From Chromobacterium sinusclupearum (lineage in GTDB: Bacteria; Pseudomonadota; Gammaproteobacteria; Burkholderiales; Chromobacteriaceae): a DNA stretch of 41,543 nucleotides. The notes below the pieces were generated by a model that searched no databases, had not been told where the DNA came from, and saw only the letters and a program-made list of their open reading frames with translations. Location: assembly GCF_002902845.1 (NCBI RefSeq), contig NZ_PPTF01000018.1:26260-67802 (forward strand), written 5' to 3'. Below are positions 1 to 11,860 of this stretch, piece after piece (the first letter of the stretch is position 1; each line of letters starts with the position of its first letter). The position numbers were made by a program, and so were the translations under genes.

Positions 1-1293
1 GTTGCGCTGCGCGTCCAGCACGTCCAGATAGCTGGCGTAGCCGTTGTCGTAGCGCAGGCCGGCCAGTTTCAGCGTGCGGTTCAGGGCGCTGAGCTGGGTG
101 GTTTGCGCCTGCAGCACTTCGCGGGCGCTGCTGTTGGCGGCCAGGGCGTCCAGCGCGTCCTTGAATGCCGATTGCACGGTTTTCTGGTACTGCGCCAGGG
201 CCTGTTTCTGGCCGGCGGTGGCGGCGTCCACGTTGTAGCCTGTGGCGCCGAAGTTGAAGATGGGCGCGGCGGCGTTGCCGGCGAAGCTCCAGGTGCGGGT
301 GGCGCTGGTGAACAGGCTGTCCAGCGACAGGCTCTGCGAACCCAGCGCGCCGGTCAGGCTGATGCTGGGAAAGTAAGCGGCCTTGGCCACGCCGATGCGG
401 GCGTTGGCGGCGATCAGTTGCTGCTCGCTGGAGGCCACGTCCGGCCGACGCTCCAGCAGGCTGGACGGCAGATTGGCCGGCACGTCCGGCGGGTTGACCA
501 GGCTGTTGATGTCCTTGCCGCGTGACACGTTGCCGGCTACCAGCTGTTTCGGGCTGTGGCCCAGCAGCACGCCCAGCGCCGTTTCGGTCTGTTCCAGCGA
601 ACGGGCGATCTGCGGCACCGAGGCGCGGGCCGAGGCGGCCTCGGCTTCGGCCTGGCGCTGCTCCAGCTCGGAGATCAGGCCGCCCTGGAAGCGCTTGGTC
701 TGCAGGCGCAGCGATTCCTCGCGGCTTTGCAGCGTGCGCTTGGCGATGTCCAGCTGGGCGTCCAGCGCCCGCAGCTGGAAGTAGGTTTGAGCCACTTGGG
801 CGGTCAGCGCCAGTTGGGCGGCGTCGCGGTCGTAGCGGCTGGCCGTGTAGTTGGCGCGGGCCGCTTCATTGCTTCGGCGCAGCTTGCCCCACAGGTCGAT
901 TTCCCACGCCGCCGTCAGGTTGGCGTTGCGGACGTCGTTGACCAGCGGCGCGCCGCGCGTGGCGGTTTCCGTGGAACTGCGGCCGCTCTGGTAGCCGGCG
1001 TTGGCGCCCAGCGAGGGCAGCAGCGCCGCGCGGGCGATGCCGGCCTGGGCCGCGGCCTGCTCGGCGCGGGCTGCGGCCAGCTGCAAGTCGGCGTTGCTCT
1101 TGACGGCTTCGTCGATCAGCTGGTTCAGCACCGGGTCGTCGAACTGTTTCCACCAGTCGGTGCTGACCGCCGGGGCGTCGGCGCCGGCCTGGGCGGCCGG
1201 CAGGTCGATCTTGGGCTGGCTGTAGTCGGGGCCGACCGCGCAGGCCGACAGCGCCAGCGCGACGGCGACGGGAATCAGGGCGCGCTTAAGCAT
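1..1293 (-). CDS. RND efflux outer-membrane channel lipoprotein (NodT/OprM family), 3' end cut by window
   Basis: Reading from the ATG at 1293, 431 codons are open to the window edge with no stop. It begins with a lipoprotein signal peptide ([21 protein letters not shown], lipobox LSAC), followed by the usual start of the family (VGPDYSQP...[17 protein letters not shown]). Two TolC-type repeat halves follow, with typical motifs such as [34 protein letters not shown] and [13 protein letters not shown]. Family members are about 460-490 residues, so only a short C-terminal piece is missing. The start codon lies inside the last codons of the pump gene (8-nt overlap), so translation is probably coupled. 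It should form the outer-membrane duct of the tripartite pump encoded just upstream. The family assignment is secure; the substrate is unknown. Confidence 0.93.
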   Translation of the reverse strand, partial: MLKRALIPVAVALALSACAVGPDYSQPKIDLPAAQAGADAPAVSTDWWKQFDDPVLNQLIDEAVKSNADLQLAAARAEQAAAQAGIARAALLPSLGANAGYQSGRSSTETATRGAPLVNDVRNANLTAAWEIDLWGKLRRSNEAARANYTASRYDRDAAQLALTAQVAQTYFQLRALDAQLDIAKRTLQSREESLRLQTKRFQGGLISELEQRQAEAEAASARASVPQIARSLEQTETALGVLLGHSPKQLVAGNVSRGKDINSLVNPPDVPANLPSSLLERRPDVASSEQQLIAANARIGVAKAAYFPSISLTGALGSQSLSLDSLFTSATRTWSFAGNAAAPIFNFGATGYNVDAATAGQKQALAQYQKTVQSAFKDALDALAANSSAREVLQAQTTQLSALNRTLKLAGLRYDNGYASYLDVLDAQRN

Positions 1294-4200
1294 CTGCGTT
1301 TCCTCCTGCCTCGGGCTTGGCCTGAGGGGTTTTCTGCTTGCCGAGCTTCATGATCAGGATGAAGAACAGCGGAATGAAGAAGGTGGCGATGAAGGTGGCG
1401 GCCAGCATGCCGCCGATCACGCCGGTGCCGATGGAGTGGCGGCTGGCGGAGCCGGCGCCGCTGGAAATCGCCAGCGGCACGCAACCCAGCACGAAGGCCA
1501 GCGAGGTCATCACGATGGGGCGGAAGCGCAGGCGGGCGGCTTCCAGCGCCGCGTCCATCGCGCTGAAGCCTTCTTCCATCTTCTGCACCGCGAACTCCAC
1601 GATCAGGATCGCGTTCTTGGCTGACAGGCCGATCAGCGTCACCAGCGCCACCTGGAAGTACACGTCGTTGGCCAGGCCGCGCAGCCAGTTGGCCATCAGC
1701 GCGCCGAACACGGCGAACGGCACGGCCATCAGCACGGAGATCGGCAGGCTCCAGCGTTCATACTGCGCCGCCAGGATCAGGAACACCATGATCATGCCGA
1801 AGCCGAACACCAGGGCGGACGAGCCGCTGGTGGACTTCTCCTGGAAGGCCGAGCCGGTCCAGGCCAGGGTATAGCCCTCCGGCAGCGTTTCCTTGGCGAC
1901 GTCTTCCAGCGCCGCCAGCGCCTGGCCCGAGCTGTAGCCCGGCGCCGGGCCGCCTACCATCTTGGAGGCCGGGAACACGTTGAAGCGTTCCAGGATTTCC
2001 GGGCCGGTGGTTTGCTGGATGTTCACCAGCGCGGTCAGCGGGATCATCTGGCCAGTCTGCGAGCGCACGTAGACGTTGCGCAGGTCGTCCACCTTGGTGC
2101 GGAACGGCGCTTCGGACTGCAGCTGCACGCGGAAGGTGCGGCCGAACTTGTTGAAGTCGTTCACGTACAGCGCGCCGAAGGTGCTCTGCATGGTGTCGAA
2201 CACGCTGTTGATCGGCACGCCCAGCGCCTTGGCCTTGTTGCGGTCCAGCTGGACGAAGACCTGCGGCACGCTGGCGGAGAAGGTGGTTTGCACGCCCTTC
2301 AGCTCCGGCCGCTTGGCGGCGGCGGCCACCAGTTTCTTGGTGATTTCGCCCAGTTCCACCGAGTTGCCGCCGGCGCGGTCCTGCACATAGGCTTCAAAGC
2401 CGCCGGTGTTGGACATGCCGGAGATCGGCGGCGGGTTGAACGCCAGCACCATGCCGTCGGTGACGCCTATCATGCCCTTGCCGAAGATGTCCTTCACCAC
2501 CGCCATCGACGACAGTTGCGGCGACTTGCGCTCATCCCACGGCTTCAGCGTGATGAAGGACACGCCGGAGTTGGTTTTGTTGGAGCCGGACAGGATGTCG
2601 AAGCCGGCGAAGCTCATGCGGTCCTTCACCGCCGGATTGCTTTCCATCATGGCGTCCAGCTTGTCCATGGTGGCGGCCGTGCGCTGCAGGGACGCGCCGT
2701 CCGGCAGGAAGGCGGCGGCCAGCACATAGCCCTGGTCCTCGTCCGGCGCCAAGCTGGACGGAATGGTGCGGAACAGGCCGATGGACAGCGCGATCAGGCC
2801 GCCAAACACCAGGATGGCCAGCACGGCGCGCTTGTTGATGAAGGCCACGCCGCCGGCGTAGCGGCTGGTCAGGCTGTCGAACCAGCGGTTGAACCATTCG
2901 AAGAAGCGGTTCGAGTGCTGGTGTTCGGACTTCAGGATCAGCGCGCACAGGGCCGGGGTCAGCGTCAGCGCCACTATGCCGGAAATCACCACCGACACCG
3001 CGATGGTCATGGCGAACTGCTTGTACATCTGGCCGGCGATGCCGCCCAGGAAGGCCACCGGGATGAATACCGAGCACAGCACCAGCACGATGGCCACCAG
3101 CGCGCCGGACACTTCCTGCATCGCCTTGAAGCTGGCTTCGCGCGGCGACAGCCCTTCCTGCGTCATCAGGCGCTCGACGTTCTCTAGCACCACGATGGCG
3201 TCGTCCACCACGATGCCGATGGCCAGCACCAGGCCGAACAGCGTCAGCGTGTTGATGGTGAAGCCGAACACATACATCCCGGCGAAGGTGCCGATGATGG
3301 ACACCGGCACGGCCAGGCAGGGAATCAGCGTGGCGCGCCAGTTCTGCAGGAACAGGAACACCACCAGGAATACCAGCACCATGGCCTCGGCCAGCGTGTT
3401 GTACACCTCTTTGATCGACACTTCCACGAACTTGGTGGTGTCGTACGGGATGCCGTAGGACATGCCGTCCGGGAAGTTGGCCGACAGGCGCTTCATCTCG
3501 GTTTCCACGGCTTGCGCGGTGGCCAGCTGGTTGGCGCCCGGGGCCAGGAAGATGCCGATCGGGATGGTTGCCTTGCCGTTGTGCTTGCCGTGGAAGTCAT
3601 AGGACAGCGCGCCCAGCTCCACGCGGGCCACGTCCTTCAGCTTCACCGACGAGCCGTCCGGATTGGCGCGCACGATGATGTTCTCGAACTCCTCCGGTTC
3701 GGACAAGCGGCCCTTGGTGGTCACGGTGTAGGTGAAGTCCAGCTTCTGCGGCGTCGGCTCGGCGCCCAGCTTGCCGGCGGCGAACTGCGAGTTCTGCTCG
3801 CGGATGGTGGACGCGATGTCGCTCGGCGTCAGCTTCAGCTGCGCCAGCTTGTCCGGCTTCAGCCAGATCCGCATCGAGTAGTCCTGGCCGGCGAAGTTGA
3901 CCACGTCGCCCACGCCGGGGATGCGCTTGAGCTCGTCGATGATGTTCAACAGCGCGTAGTTGCTGATGAACAGCGTGTCGCGGCTATTGTTCGGCGAGAA
4001 CAGCGAGATCACCTGCAGAATGGCGGTAGACTTCTTGCGCACATTGACGCCCTGGCGCCGCACTTCCTCCGGCAGCTGCGACAGCACCGATTGCACGCGG
4101 TTGTTGACGTTGATGGTCGCCTGGTCAGGATTGGTGCCGATCTTGAACGACACCGACAGCGTCAGCGAGCCGTTGCTGGCGCTGCTGGATTGCACGTACA

Positions 4201-4429
4201 GCATGTCGTCCACGCCGTTGATCGCCTGCTCCAGCGGCGCGGCCACGGTGTTGGCGATCACTTCGGCGGAGGCGCCCGGATAGCTGGCGGTCACGCTGAC
4301 CACCGGCGGCACGATTTCAGGGTACTGCTCGATCGGCAGCGCCTTGATGGCGGCCAGACCCGCCAGCATGATCACGATGGAGATCACGCTGGCGAAGATC
4401 GGTCGCCGGATGAAAAAAGCGGAAAACAT
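1286..4429 (-). CDS. RND multidrug efflux pump, inner-membrane subunit (AcrB/MexB, HAE1 family)
   Basis: The product has 1047 residues, the normal length for AcrB/MexB. The N-terminus [20 protein letters not shown] is the typical first helix. The proton-relay aspartates lie in [13 protein letters not shown] (D409-D410), and the partner lysine of the relay is in [13 protein letters not shown] near the C-terminal membrane block. Two large periplasmic loops lie between helices 1-2 and 7-8, as expected for a trimeric drug/proton antiporter that takes drugs from the periplasm or membrane and passes them to the outer-membrane channel. It is the middle gene of an adaptor-pump-channel operon: 20 nt after the adaptor and overlapping the channel start. 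An AAGGGG ribosome site lies about 10 nt before the ATG. Regulation is probably by the divergent TetR gene at 5862. Confidence 0.97.
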   Translation of the reverse strand: MFSAFFIRRPIFASVISIVIMLAGLAAIKALPIEQYPEIVPPVVSVTASYPGASAEVIANTVAAPLEQAINGVDDMLYVQSSSASNGSLTLSVSFKIGTNPDQATINVNNRVQSVLSQLPEEVRRQGVNVRKKSTAILQVISLFSPNNSRDTLFISNYALLNIIDELKRIPGVGDVVNFAGQDYSMRIWLKPDKLAQLKLTPSDIASTIREQNSQFAAGKLGAEPTPQKLDFTYTVTTKGRLSEPEEFENIIVRANPDGSSVKLKDVARVELGALSYDFHGKHNGKATIPIGIFLAPGANQLATAQAVETEMKRLSANFPDGMSYGIPYDTTKFVEVSIKEVYNTLAEAMVLVFLVVFLFLQNWRATLIPCLAVPVSIIGTFAGMYVFGFTINTLTLFGLVLAIGIVVDDAIVVLENVERLMTQEGLSPREASFKAMQEVSGALVAIVLVLCSVFIPVAFLGGIAGQMYKQFAMTIAVSVVISGIVALTLTPALCALILKSEHQHSNRFFEWFNRWFDSLTSRYAGGVAFINKRAVLAILVFGGLIALSIGLFRTIPSSLAPDEDQGYVLAAAFLPDGASLQRTAATMDKLDAMMESNPAVKDRMSFAGFDILSGSNKTNSGVSFITLKPWDERKSPQLSSMAVVKDIFGKGMIGVTDGMVLAFNPPPISGMSNTGGFEAYVQDRAGGNSVELGEITKKLVAAAAKRPELKGVQTTFSASVPQVFVQLDRNKAKALGVPINSVFDTMQSTFGALYVNDFNKFGRTFRVQLQSEAPFRTKVDDLRNVYVRSQTGQMIPLTALVNIQQTTGPEILERFNVFPASKMVGGPAPGYSSGQALAALEDVAKETLPEGYTLAWTGSAFQEKSTSGSSALVFGFGMIMVFLILAAQYERWSLPISVLMAVPFAVFGALMANWLRGLANDVYFQVALVTLIGLSAKNAILIVEFAVQKMEEGFSAMDAALEAARLRFRPIVMTSLAFVLGCVPLAISSGAGSASRHSIGTGVIGGMLAATFIATFFIPLFFILIMKLGKQKTPQAKPEAGGNADA

Positions 4430-4449
4430 GAGTCAGGTTCCCCTTGCGA

Positions 4450-5637
4450 TTACTGCTTGGCCGCGGCGGCGGGCGCGCTGGCGTCGGCCTGGTACGGATG
4501 CGGCTTGACGGCGGCGCCGGGGCGCAGCTTGATGATGTTGTCCACCGCGACTTGGTCGCCAGCCTTCAGGCCCTGTTCGACCAGCACGTTCAGGCCCACT
4601 TCCTGCGAAGTCACGATGGGACGCGGCGCAACCTTGCCGTCCTCGCCCACCACCCACACCATCTTGCCCTGCTGGGTGGTCAGCACCGCGCGCTGCGGCA
4701 CGGTGATGGCCTGGGTGCGCACCGCGCCGTTCAGCTGCACGCGCACGAACTGGCCCGGCAGAATGCTGCCTTGCGGGTTGGCGAAGGTGGCGCGCGAACG
4801 GATGGTGCCGGTATTGGTGTCGACCAGGCTGTCGGTGAAGTTCAGATGGCCGGTCTTGCCGTACGTGCTGCCGTCGGCAAGCTTAAGCAGCACTTCGAAA
4901 CCACCGCCGTTGGCCAGCTTCAGCTTGCCGGCGTGCTGCATCTTGCGCAGGCCCAGCATGTCGCTGTCGGACATGCTGAAGTTGACGTAGATCGGGTCCA
5001 GCTGCGACACCTTGGTCAGCAGGCTGGCGTCGGCCGTGGTGGCCACCAGGCTGCCTTCGGAGCGCGCCTCCTGGCTGGTGATGCCGGAAATCGGCGCGGT
5101 GACGCGGGTGTAGCCCAGATTGATCTGCGCCTGTTCCACCTGCGCCTGCGCGGCGGCGACCGAAGCCTTGGCGGCGTTGTAGGCGGCCACGGCGTCGTCG
5201 CGGTCCTTCTGGCTGACGGCGTTTTCCTTGAACAGCGGCAGGATGCGCTCGTAATCCTGCTTGGTGCGCAGCAACTGCGCCTGCTGCACTTGCAGATTGC
5301 CCTTGGCCTGGTCCAGCGCCGCCTTGAATGGCTCCGGATCGATCTGGAACAGCAAGTCGCCCGCCTTCACCGGCTTGCCCTCGGTGTAGGAACGCTTCTG
5401 CAGGATGCCGCCGACGCGGGCGCGCACTTCCACTTCGCGCGAGCCGGCGGCCTGGCCGACAAATTCATACGAAACCGGCACATCGGCCGGTTGCACCTTG
5501 ATCACGGCCACCGGCACGGGAGGCATGGCGCCGGGGCCATTGGCCTCCGGTTTTTGGCCGCAGGCCGCCAGGCTGGCAGCCAGCACCCCCAGCAGCAGGC
5601 CTTGCGCTGCGCGCGGAAGAAGCGTCATTCCTTGCAT
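4450..5637 (-). CDS. RND efflux periplasmic adaptor lipoprotein (AcrA/MexA family)
   Basis: The product has 395 residues with a lipoprotein signal (LLLGVLAASLAACGQ, lipobox LAAC), so it should be anchored in the inner membrane facing the periplasm. Family landmarks in order are the first beta-barrel/lipoyl half (VEVRARVGGILQKRSYTEG), a helical hairpin rich in A, Q and E (about 100-170), the second lipoyl half (YTRVTAPISGITSQEARSEG), and the barrel and membrane-proximal segments (NFSMSDSDML, ILPGQFVRVQL, TVPQRAVLTTQQGK). The ATG at 5637 is preferred because AAGGA lies 9 nt upstream; the internal ATG at 5628 has no correctly spaced site. First gene of the efflux operon, facing a palindromic operator and a divergent TetR gene. 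It should link the pump at 1286-4429 to the channel at 1-1293. Confidence 0.96.
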   Translation of the reverse strand: MQGMTLLPRAAQGLLLGVLAASLAACGQKPEANGPGAMPPVPVAVIKVQPADVPVSYEFVGQAAGSREVEVRARVGGILQKRSYTEGKPVKAGDLLFQIDPEPFKAALDQAKGNLQVQQAQLLRTKQDYERILPLFKENAVSQKDRDDAVAAYNAAKASVAAAQAQVEQAQINLGYTRVTAPISGITSQEARSEGSLVATTADASLLTKVSQLDPIYVNFSMSDSDMLGLRKMQHAGKLKLANGGGFEVLLKLADGSTYGKTGHLNFTDSLVDTNTGTIRSRATFANPQGSILPGQFVRVQLNGAVRTQAITVPQRAVLTTQQGKMVWVVGEDGKVAPRPIVTSQEVGLNVLVEQGLKAGDQVAVDNIIKLRPGAAVKPHPYQADASAPAAAAKQ

Positions 5638-5682
5638 GGTTTCGAATCCTTCAGAAATCCAGAAGCGGATAGTAGTTACATT

Positions 5683-5695
5683 AATACATTGTATT
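5683..5695. promoter_or_regulatory. Short inverted repeat in efflux promoter region
   Basis: AATACA and TGTATT flank a single base, close to the adaptor gene start. The half-site TGTAT resembles that in the larger palindrome at 5732-5767, so this could be a weak second repressor site or part of the promoter. Seen in sequence; the role is inferred. Confidence 0.35.
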
Positions 5696-5731
5696 GGGAC
5701 CCGGGAATGGGGAAGCCTGTCCCAAGATCGA

Positions 5732-5767
5732 TCATTTTACATACATGCGCGTCTGTATGTAAAATGA
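5732..5767. promoter_or_regulatory. Palindromic operator for the TetR-type efflux repressor
   Basis: Two perfect 14-bp arms (TCATTTTACATACA at 5732-5745 and its complement at 5754-5767) flank an 8-bp spacer. The core TACATACA-N8-TGTATGTA has the same form as the known AcrR operator upstream of acrAB in E. coli. It lies between the divergent efflux operon and the TetR gene, where one bound dimer or dimer pair could control both. The palindrome is directly visible; binding by the 5862 product is inferred from position and family. Confidence 0.85.
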
Positions 5768-5861
5768 AGAAGTGTCCCGATATGTAAAAGACTCGCGATA
5801 TCGACAGGCATAGGGCGTTAAAATTCATTAATTAGTACTAGTTCTAGCAAAGTATCCAGAT

Positions 5862-6503
5862 ATGGCACGGAAGACACGCGAAGAGGCGGAGCAGACGCGG
5901 CAGCAGCTGCTGGACGCCGCTGAGCGGCTGTTCAGCGAGCGCGGCGTATCGCGCACCACGCTGGCGGATATCGCCGCCGCCGCCGGGCTGACCCGCGGCG
6001 CGGTGTATTGGCATTTTCAGAACAAGCTGGATCTGTATCGGGCCATGCTGGACCGGGTTGCCCCGTCGTTCGACGATATGCGCGAGCAGTTGCTGCTCAG
6101 CGCCGGCAGCGACCCGGCGCGGGCGCTGTGGGAGCACAGCCACCGGCTGCTGACGCTGATCGAGCAGAATCCGCAGGTGCGGCGCATCCTGTTGATTCTG
6201 TTTCTGCGCAGCGAGCATGTGGGCGAACTGGAGCCCATCCACGAAGAATGCGTGGCCCATATGCATGAGGCCAGGGGCTTGCTGCGGCAGGTGGTGCAGG
6301 CGGCGAAGGAGCAGGGCCAGACCTATGGCTGCGTCGAGCCGGCAGAGGCGGCGATGGTGCTGCAGTCGCTGCACGACGGCCTGATGAACCGCCTGGTGAT
6401 CGAGCAGCCGGGGCCGGACGCCACCGTGGCGGCCAGCCGTTTGTTGCAATATTTGTACCGCGGCATTTTCAAGCCGGAAGTCATGGAACAACTTACCACT
6501 TGA
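5862..6503 (+). CDS. TetR/AcrR-family transcriptional repressor of the adjacent RND pump
   Basis: The product has 213 residues. The N-terminal helix-turn-helix is classic for the AcrR/TtgR branch: TRQQLLDAAERLFSERGVSR, then TTLADIAAAAGLTRGAVYWH and FQNKLDLYRAML (about residues 10-60). The rest is the helical ligand-binding and dimerisation domain. It is transcribed divergently from the RND efflux operon, and the 14-bp-arm palindrome at 5732-5767 lies between them, so autoregulation plus repression of the pump until a drug binds is the likely scheme. No strong ribosome site is visible before the ATG (AGTATCCAGAT), which suggests low expression, as expected for a repressor. Confidence 0.94.
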   Translation: MARKTREEAEQTRQQLLDAAERLFSERGVSRTTLADIAAAAGLTRGAVYWHFQNKLDLYRAMLDRVAPSFDDMREQLLLSAGSDPARALWEHSHRLLTLIEQNPQVRRILLILFLRSEHVGELEPIHEECVAHMHEARGLLRQVVQAAKEQGQTYGCVEPAEAAMVLQSLHDGLMNRLVIEQPGPDATVAASRLLQYLYRGIFKPEVMEQLTT

Positions 6504-6517
6504 GCGCGCGCCGGCGC

Positions 6518-6523
6518 TATAAT
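6518..6523 (+). promoter_or_regulatory. Candidate -10 box for the ABC exporter genes
   Basis: A perfect TATAAT lies 15 nt after the TetR stop and 62 nt before the ATG of the ABC ATPase. No well-spaced -35 box stands out (TTGAGC is only 12 nt upstream), so this is a tentative promoter call. Confidence 0.4.
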
Positions 6524-6585
6524 TGCGCTTTTTTCTCAAGCCACTAGCGCGGACTCGGCCCCTTGGCCGTCGCCTTGGTGGCGTC

Positions 6586-7493
<908 letters not shown>

Positions 7494-7497
<4 letters not shown>

Positions 7498-8249
7498 TAG
7501 GATTCCTCACCCTGTTCAAGAAGGAGCTGGTGCGCTTCTGGAAGGTGGCCTTCCAGACCGTCGCCGCGCCGGTGCTGACCGCGCTGATGTACCAGCTGAT
7601 CTTCGCCCATGTGATGTCCAGCCATGTCGAGGCTTACCCCGGCGTCAGCTACACCGCCTTCCTGATTCCCGGCCTGGCCATGATGTCGATGGCGCAGAAC
7701 GCCTTCGCCAACAGCTCCTCCAGCCTGATCCAGTCCAAGATCACCGGCAACATCGTGTTTCTGCTGCTGCCGCCGCTGACCTCGGCCGAATTCTTCCTCG
7801 CCTACCTGCTGGCATCCGTGGTGCGCGGCCTGGCCGTCGGCGCTGGCGTGCTGCTGGTGACCGCCTGGTTCGGCCTGCCCTTGCCGGCGCAGCCGCTGTG
7901 GGCGTTGTTGTTCGCCATGCTGGGATGCGGCGTGCTGGGCACGCTGGGCGTGATCGCCGGCATTTGGGCGGAAAAATTCGACCAGCTGGCCGCCTTCCAG
8001 AACTTCCTGATCATGCCGCTGACCTTCCTGTCCGGCGTGTTCTACTCCATTCACAGCCTGCCGCCGTTCTGGCACGCCGTGTCGCACGCCAACCCGGTGT
8101 TCTACATGATCGACGGCTTCCGCTATGGCTTCTTCGGCCAGGCCGATGTCAGCCCCTGGCTGTCGGCCGGCGTGGTGGCGGGCTGCTTCGCGCTGCTTGC
8201 CGCGCTGGCGCTGCGCCTGATCCAGGCCGGCTACAAGCTGCGCCACTGA
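7494..8249 (+). CDS. ABC-2 type permease (YadH-like)
   Basis: The product has 251 residues and starts with the ATG that overlaps the ATPase stop codon (ATGA), so the two are translationally coupled. It has six predicted membrane segments and the ABC-2 signature region FLIMPLTFLSGVFYSIHSLP followed by NPVFYMIDGFRYGFFGQADV, characteristic of the YadH/NodJ group. With the preceding ATPase it should form a homodimeric inner-membrane exporter. Its conserved neighbourhood with ibaG, murA and (elsewhere) mla genes hints at envelope maintenance, but the substrate is unknown. Confidence 0.92.
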
Positions 8250-8281
8250 ACCCTATTCGCAATTCGCACCGGACCATCCAA

Positions 8282-8527
8282 ATGACCCCAGAGCAAGTCA
8301 AGCAATACATCGAGGCTGGCCTCGAATGCACCTATCTTAAAGTGGAGGGCGACGGCCACCACTTCTACGCCACCGTGGTGGCCGCCGCGTTCGAGGGCAA
8401 GCGCCTGATTGATCGCCACCGCCTAGTGAAGGAAGTGATCGCCAGCCGCCTGGCCAGCAATGAAATCCACGCGCTGTCCATCGTCAAGGCCGCCACGCCG
8501 GACGAATGGGCCAAGCTGCAGGGCTGA
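8282..8527 (+). CDS. ibaG: BolA-family protein IbaG
   Basis: The product is a small 81-residue protein. The BolA fold signature is clear: GHHFYATVVAAAFEGKRLID, then RHRLVKEVIASRL, and the C-terminal IHALSIVKAATPDEW. Known BolA/IbaG proteins bind [2Fe-2S] clusters together with monothiol glutaredoxins and affect acid stress and envelope physiology; ibaG lies next to murA in many proteobacteria, as here. It follows the ABC permease by 32 nt and probably belongs to the same transcript. No strong Shine-Dalgarno sequence precedes the ATG. Confidence 0.92.
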   Translation: MTPEQVKQYIEAGLECTYLKVEGDGHHFYATVVAAAFEGKRLIDRHRLVKEVIASRLASNEIHALSIVKAATPDEWAKLQG

Positions 8528-8536
8528 TTGATTTAT

Positions 8537-8655
8537 TTCGCCACGAAATCCACGGAAAACACGTAAAGATAGATGGTCAGATCACCGCTCGTGCGTACAG
8601 GGCAAGCGATGAGTTTTTCGCTTTGTTCGTGTCGTTTCGTGGGGTTCGTGGCTGA
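8537..8655. repeat. Short dispersed repeat with imperfect inverted ends (copy 1)
   Basis: The left end, at 8539-8563, reads GCCACGAAATCCACGGAAAA followed by CACG. The right end (8625-8653) is the inverse of the same theme (reverse complement AGCCACGAACCCCACGAAAC...). CACGAA-type units recur every 7-9 bases. A second copy lies at 23889-24001, whose left end matches in 23 of 24 bases. It occupies the ibaG-murA gap and carries no gene. It is probably a REP/MITE-like non-autonomous element; no transposase is visible nearby. Confidence 0.6.
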
Positions 8656-8691
8656 ATCTTTTCTGTTTGCTGGCTCGTGCGTGGTTTATGA

Positions 8692-9957
<1,266 letters not shown>

Positions 9958-9977
9958 CCGGTCTGCGCTGACCTGGC

Positions 9978-10010
9978 AAAGCCACATTCCTGCGGGGATG
10001 TGGCTTTTTT
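9978..10010 (+). terminator. Rho-independent terminator after murA
   Basis: The 10-bp arms AAAGCCACAT and ATGTGGCTTT flank a 10-nt loop and end in a run of T. It lies 21 nt after the murA stop and ends the ABC-ibaG-murA block. Confidence 0.92.
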
Positions 10011-10026
10011 CATTGCCGCGCGCCGC

Positions 10027-10380
10027 TCAGGCGCCGGGAGACCGCCAGCTCTTGACCAACGCCAGCAGGCCGGGAAAGCGCTGTTCAAGATCCTCGTCGC
10101 GGACGCGGCTGCGCCGCTCCAGGCCGTATTGGCGTTGCCGGATCAGGCCGGCTTCGCGCAAGGCCTTGAAATGATGGGTCAGCGAGGATTTGGGACGATC
10201 GAAGCCGAACCAGCCGCAGGGGTGGTCGTAGTCTTCCGATTCCAGCAGCAGCTTCTGGATGATCTGCAGGCGCAGCGGATCCGCCAGCGCGGCCAGCACG
10301 GTTTCCAGCTTTAGTTCTTCGCGCGCCGGTTCCGGCAGCGGTGGCGGCAGTTCGGGTGGCGTGGGGGCGACAGTGTTCAT
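10027..10380 (-). CDS. ArsR-family winged-helix repressor
   Basis: The product has 117 residues from the ATG at 10380. The open frame continues upstream, but it would run across the 52-bp palindrome, so the later start is more likely. After a proline-rich N-terminal tail, the ArsR core reads LETVLAALADPLRLQIIQKL, then RPKSSLTHHFKALREAGLIR (recognition helix) and a wing with YGLERRSRVR. No classical paired-cysteine metal site is seen; a single Cys sits in DHPCGWFGFD, so the inducer is unclear. It is divergent from the MFS exporter at 10466, with a large palindrome between, so it probably represses both. Confidence 0.87.
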   Translation of the reverse strand: MNTVAPTPPELPPPLPEPAREELKLETVLAALADPLRLQIIQKLLLESEDYDHPCGWFGFDRPKSSLTHHFKALREAGLIRQRQYGLERRSRVRDEDLEQRFPGLLALVKSWRSPGA

Positions 10381-10395
10381 GCCCTTATGATGAAC

Positions 10396-10447
10396 CGTTG
10401 TACGAATTTTGTCGAACTGTGTTAAGTTCGATAAAACTCGTACAACG
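10396..10447. promoter_or_regulatory. 52-bp palindromic operator between ArsR repressor and MFS exporter
   Basis: The arms are 22 bp (starting CGTTGTACGA and ending TCGTACAACG) around an 8-bp centre, with only two mismatches between arms. Each arm itself contains TCGAAC/GTTCGA-type sub-repeats. It fills the gap between the divergent starts at 10380 and 10466 and probably binds the ArsR product, overlapping both promoters. The symmetry is seen; the ligand and binding are inferred. Confidence 0.85.
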
Positions 10448-10465
10448 TCGATATATGGAGTCATC

Positions 10466-11683
10466 ATGACCACCGTTTCAAAACAGACTGAACTAGGGGC
10501 GGCGCCGGCCAGCCAGGTCTCCTCGCCGCGGATGTGGCTCGCCGCGTGGATGGTTACCGCCATATTCATGCTTTCCAATTCAGCCACGCCGCTTTATGTA
10601 CGCTGGCAGCACGCAATGGGCTTTTCGTCCGGCACCCTGACCGTCATTTTCGCCGCCTATATCGCGGGGCTGTTGCTGACGCTGCTGGTCGCGGGCCAGT
10701 TGTCAGACCGCTATGGCCGCAAACCGGTATTGATCCCGGGCCTGCTGGCCGCCGGCGTCGCTTGCGCCCTGTTCGCCACGGCCAGCTCCATCATCGAGCT
10801 GGGCATCGCCCGCTTGCTGACCGGGGTGGCGGTCGGCGTCATCGTATCGGCGGGGATGGCGTCGGTCGTCGATGTCGGCGGGCCGGAGCGCAAGCGGCAG
10901 GCTTCGCTGGCGGCTTCGATCTCCATGGTGCTGGGCGCCGGCCTGGGACCGCTGTTGGCCGGCGCGCTGGCCCAGGTGCTGGCTCAGCCCATCGTGCCTA
11001 TCTTCGCGATAGAGATGTGCGTGCTCGCCAGCGCGCTGCTGGTGGCGTTGACCTTGCCGGTGAAGCCGGCGGCCAAGGCGGCGCCGGGCTGGCGGCTGCG
11101 CCTGCCCAGCGTGCCGCGCGCCAACCGCCGTCATCTGGCCTATGGCATCTCGGTGTTCGCGCCGGGCATCACCGCGACGTCCTTCGTTCTGTCGCTGGGG
11201 CCGTCGCTGCTGTCCAAGCTGTTGCACATCACCAGCCCCTTGCTGGCTGGCGGCACGGCTTGCGTGATGTTCCTGACCGCCACGGGCCTGCAGTTCGTGG
11301 TCAAGAACCTGTCGATACGCAGCATTTTCCTGATCGGCGCCGGTTCGACGCTGCTGGCGATGATCAGCGTGGCGAGCGCGGTGCATGCCTCGCAGCCGGC
11401 GTGGCTGATCGCTGCGGCAGTTTTCGCCGGCGCGGGGCAGGGCTTGGGCCAGCTGGGCGGCCTGACGCTGATCGGCATGCATGTCGAAGCTCATCGTCGG
11501 GCGGAAGCCAACGCGGTGATGAATATCGGCGGCTATATTCCGGCTGGCTTGCTGCCGGTGGCGACGGGTTTTTTGATCGACAAGATTGGGCTGAGTGGCG
11601 GGGCGACAATGTTTGCCGCCATTCTGGCTGCGGTGTCGATTTTCGCAGCCGTATTGGTTTTCACGGGTTTGAGCCGCGACTGA
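10466..11683 (+). CDS. MFS drug exporter
   Basis: The product has 405 residues from the ATG at 10466, which has GGAG 5 nt upstream; an earlier in-frame start would lie inside the operator palindrome. Twelve predicted membrane segments. Major facilitator motif A is clear (GQLSDRYGRKPV between helices 2 and 3), and the drug-proton antiporter type arginine motif lies in ELGIARLLTGVAVGVIVSAG. It is probably an inner-membrane proton-coupled exporter of a drug or metabolite. The divergent ArsR-family repressor and shared operator suggest induction by the exported compound. Confidence 0.9.
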   Translation: MTTVSKQTELGAAPASQVSSPRMWLAAWMVTAIFMLSNSATPLYVRWQHAMGFSSGTLTVIFAAYIAGLLLTLLVAGQLSDRYGRKPVLIPGLLAAGVACALFATASSIIELGIARLLTGVAVGVIVSAGMASVVDVGGPERKRQASLAASISMVLGAGLGPLLAGALAQVLAQPIVPIFAIEMCVLASALLVALTLPVKPAAKAAPGWRLRLPSVPRANRRHLAYGISVFAPGITATSFVLSLGPSLLSKLLHITSPLLAGGTACVMFLTATGLQFVVKNLSIRSIFLIGAGSTLLAMISVASAVHASQPAWLIAAAVFAGAGQGLGQLGGLTLIGMHVEAHRRAEANAVMNIGGYIPAGLLPVATGFLIDKIGLSGGATMFAAILAAVSIFAAVLVFTGLSRD

Positions 11684-11860
11684 GCCGCATTTTCGTGATT
11701 CACATGCTAAACGGCATCGGCGTTGGGCGCGGGGACTGAGGCGGCTGCAGTGCCAAGCTGCGGCGCTATTCGAAGTTGGGATGGAAAGGCAGTGCGAACC
11801 GATCAAGATGGTTTAATCAGTCCCGGCAGCATTTTGATTTGCCGCTTGGTGTGCGGTGAA

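Noticed and set aside
556..1353. Plus-strand open frames opposite the outer-membrane channel gene
   Set aside because: They are low-complexity, while the minus strand shows a complete lipoprotein signal and the family motifs without a stop.
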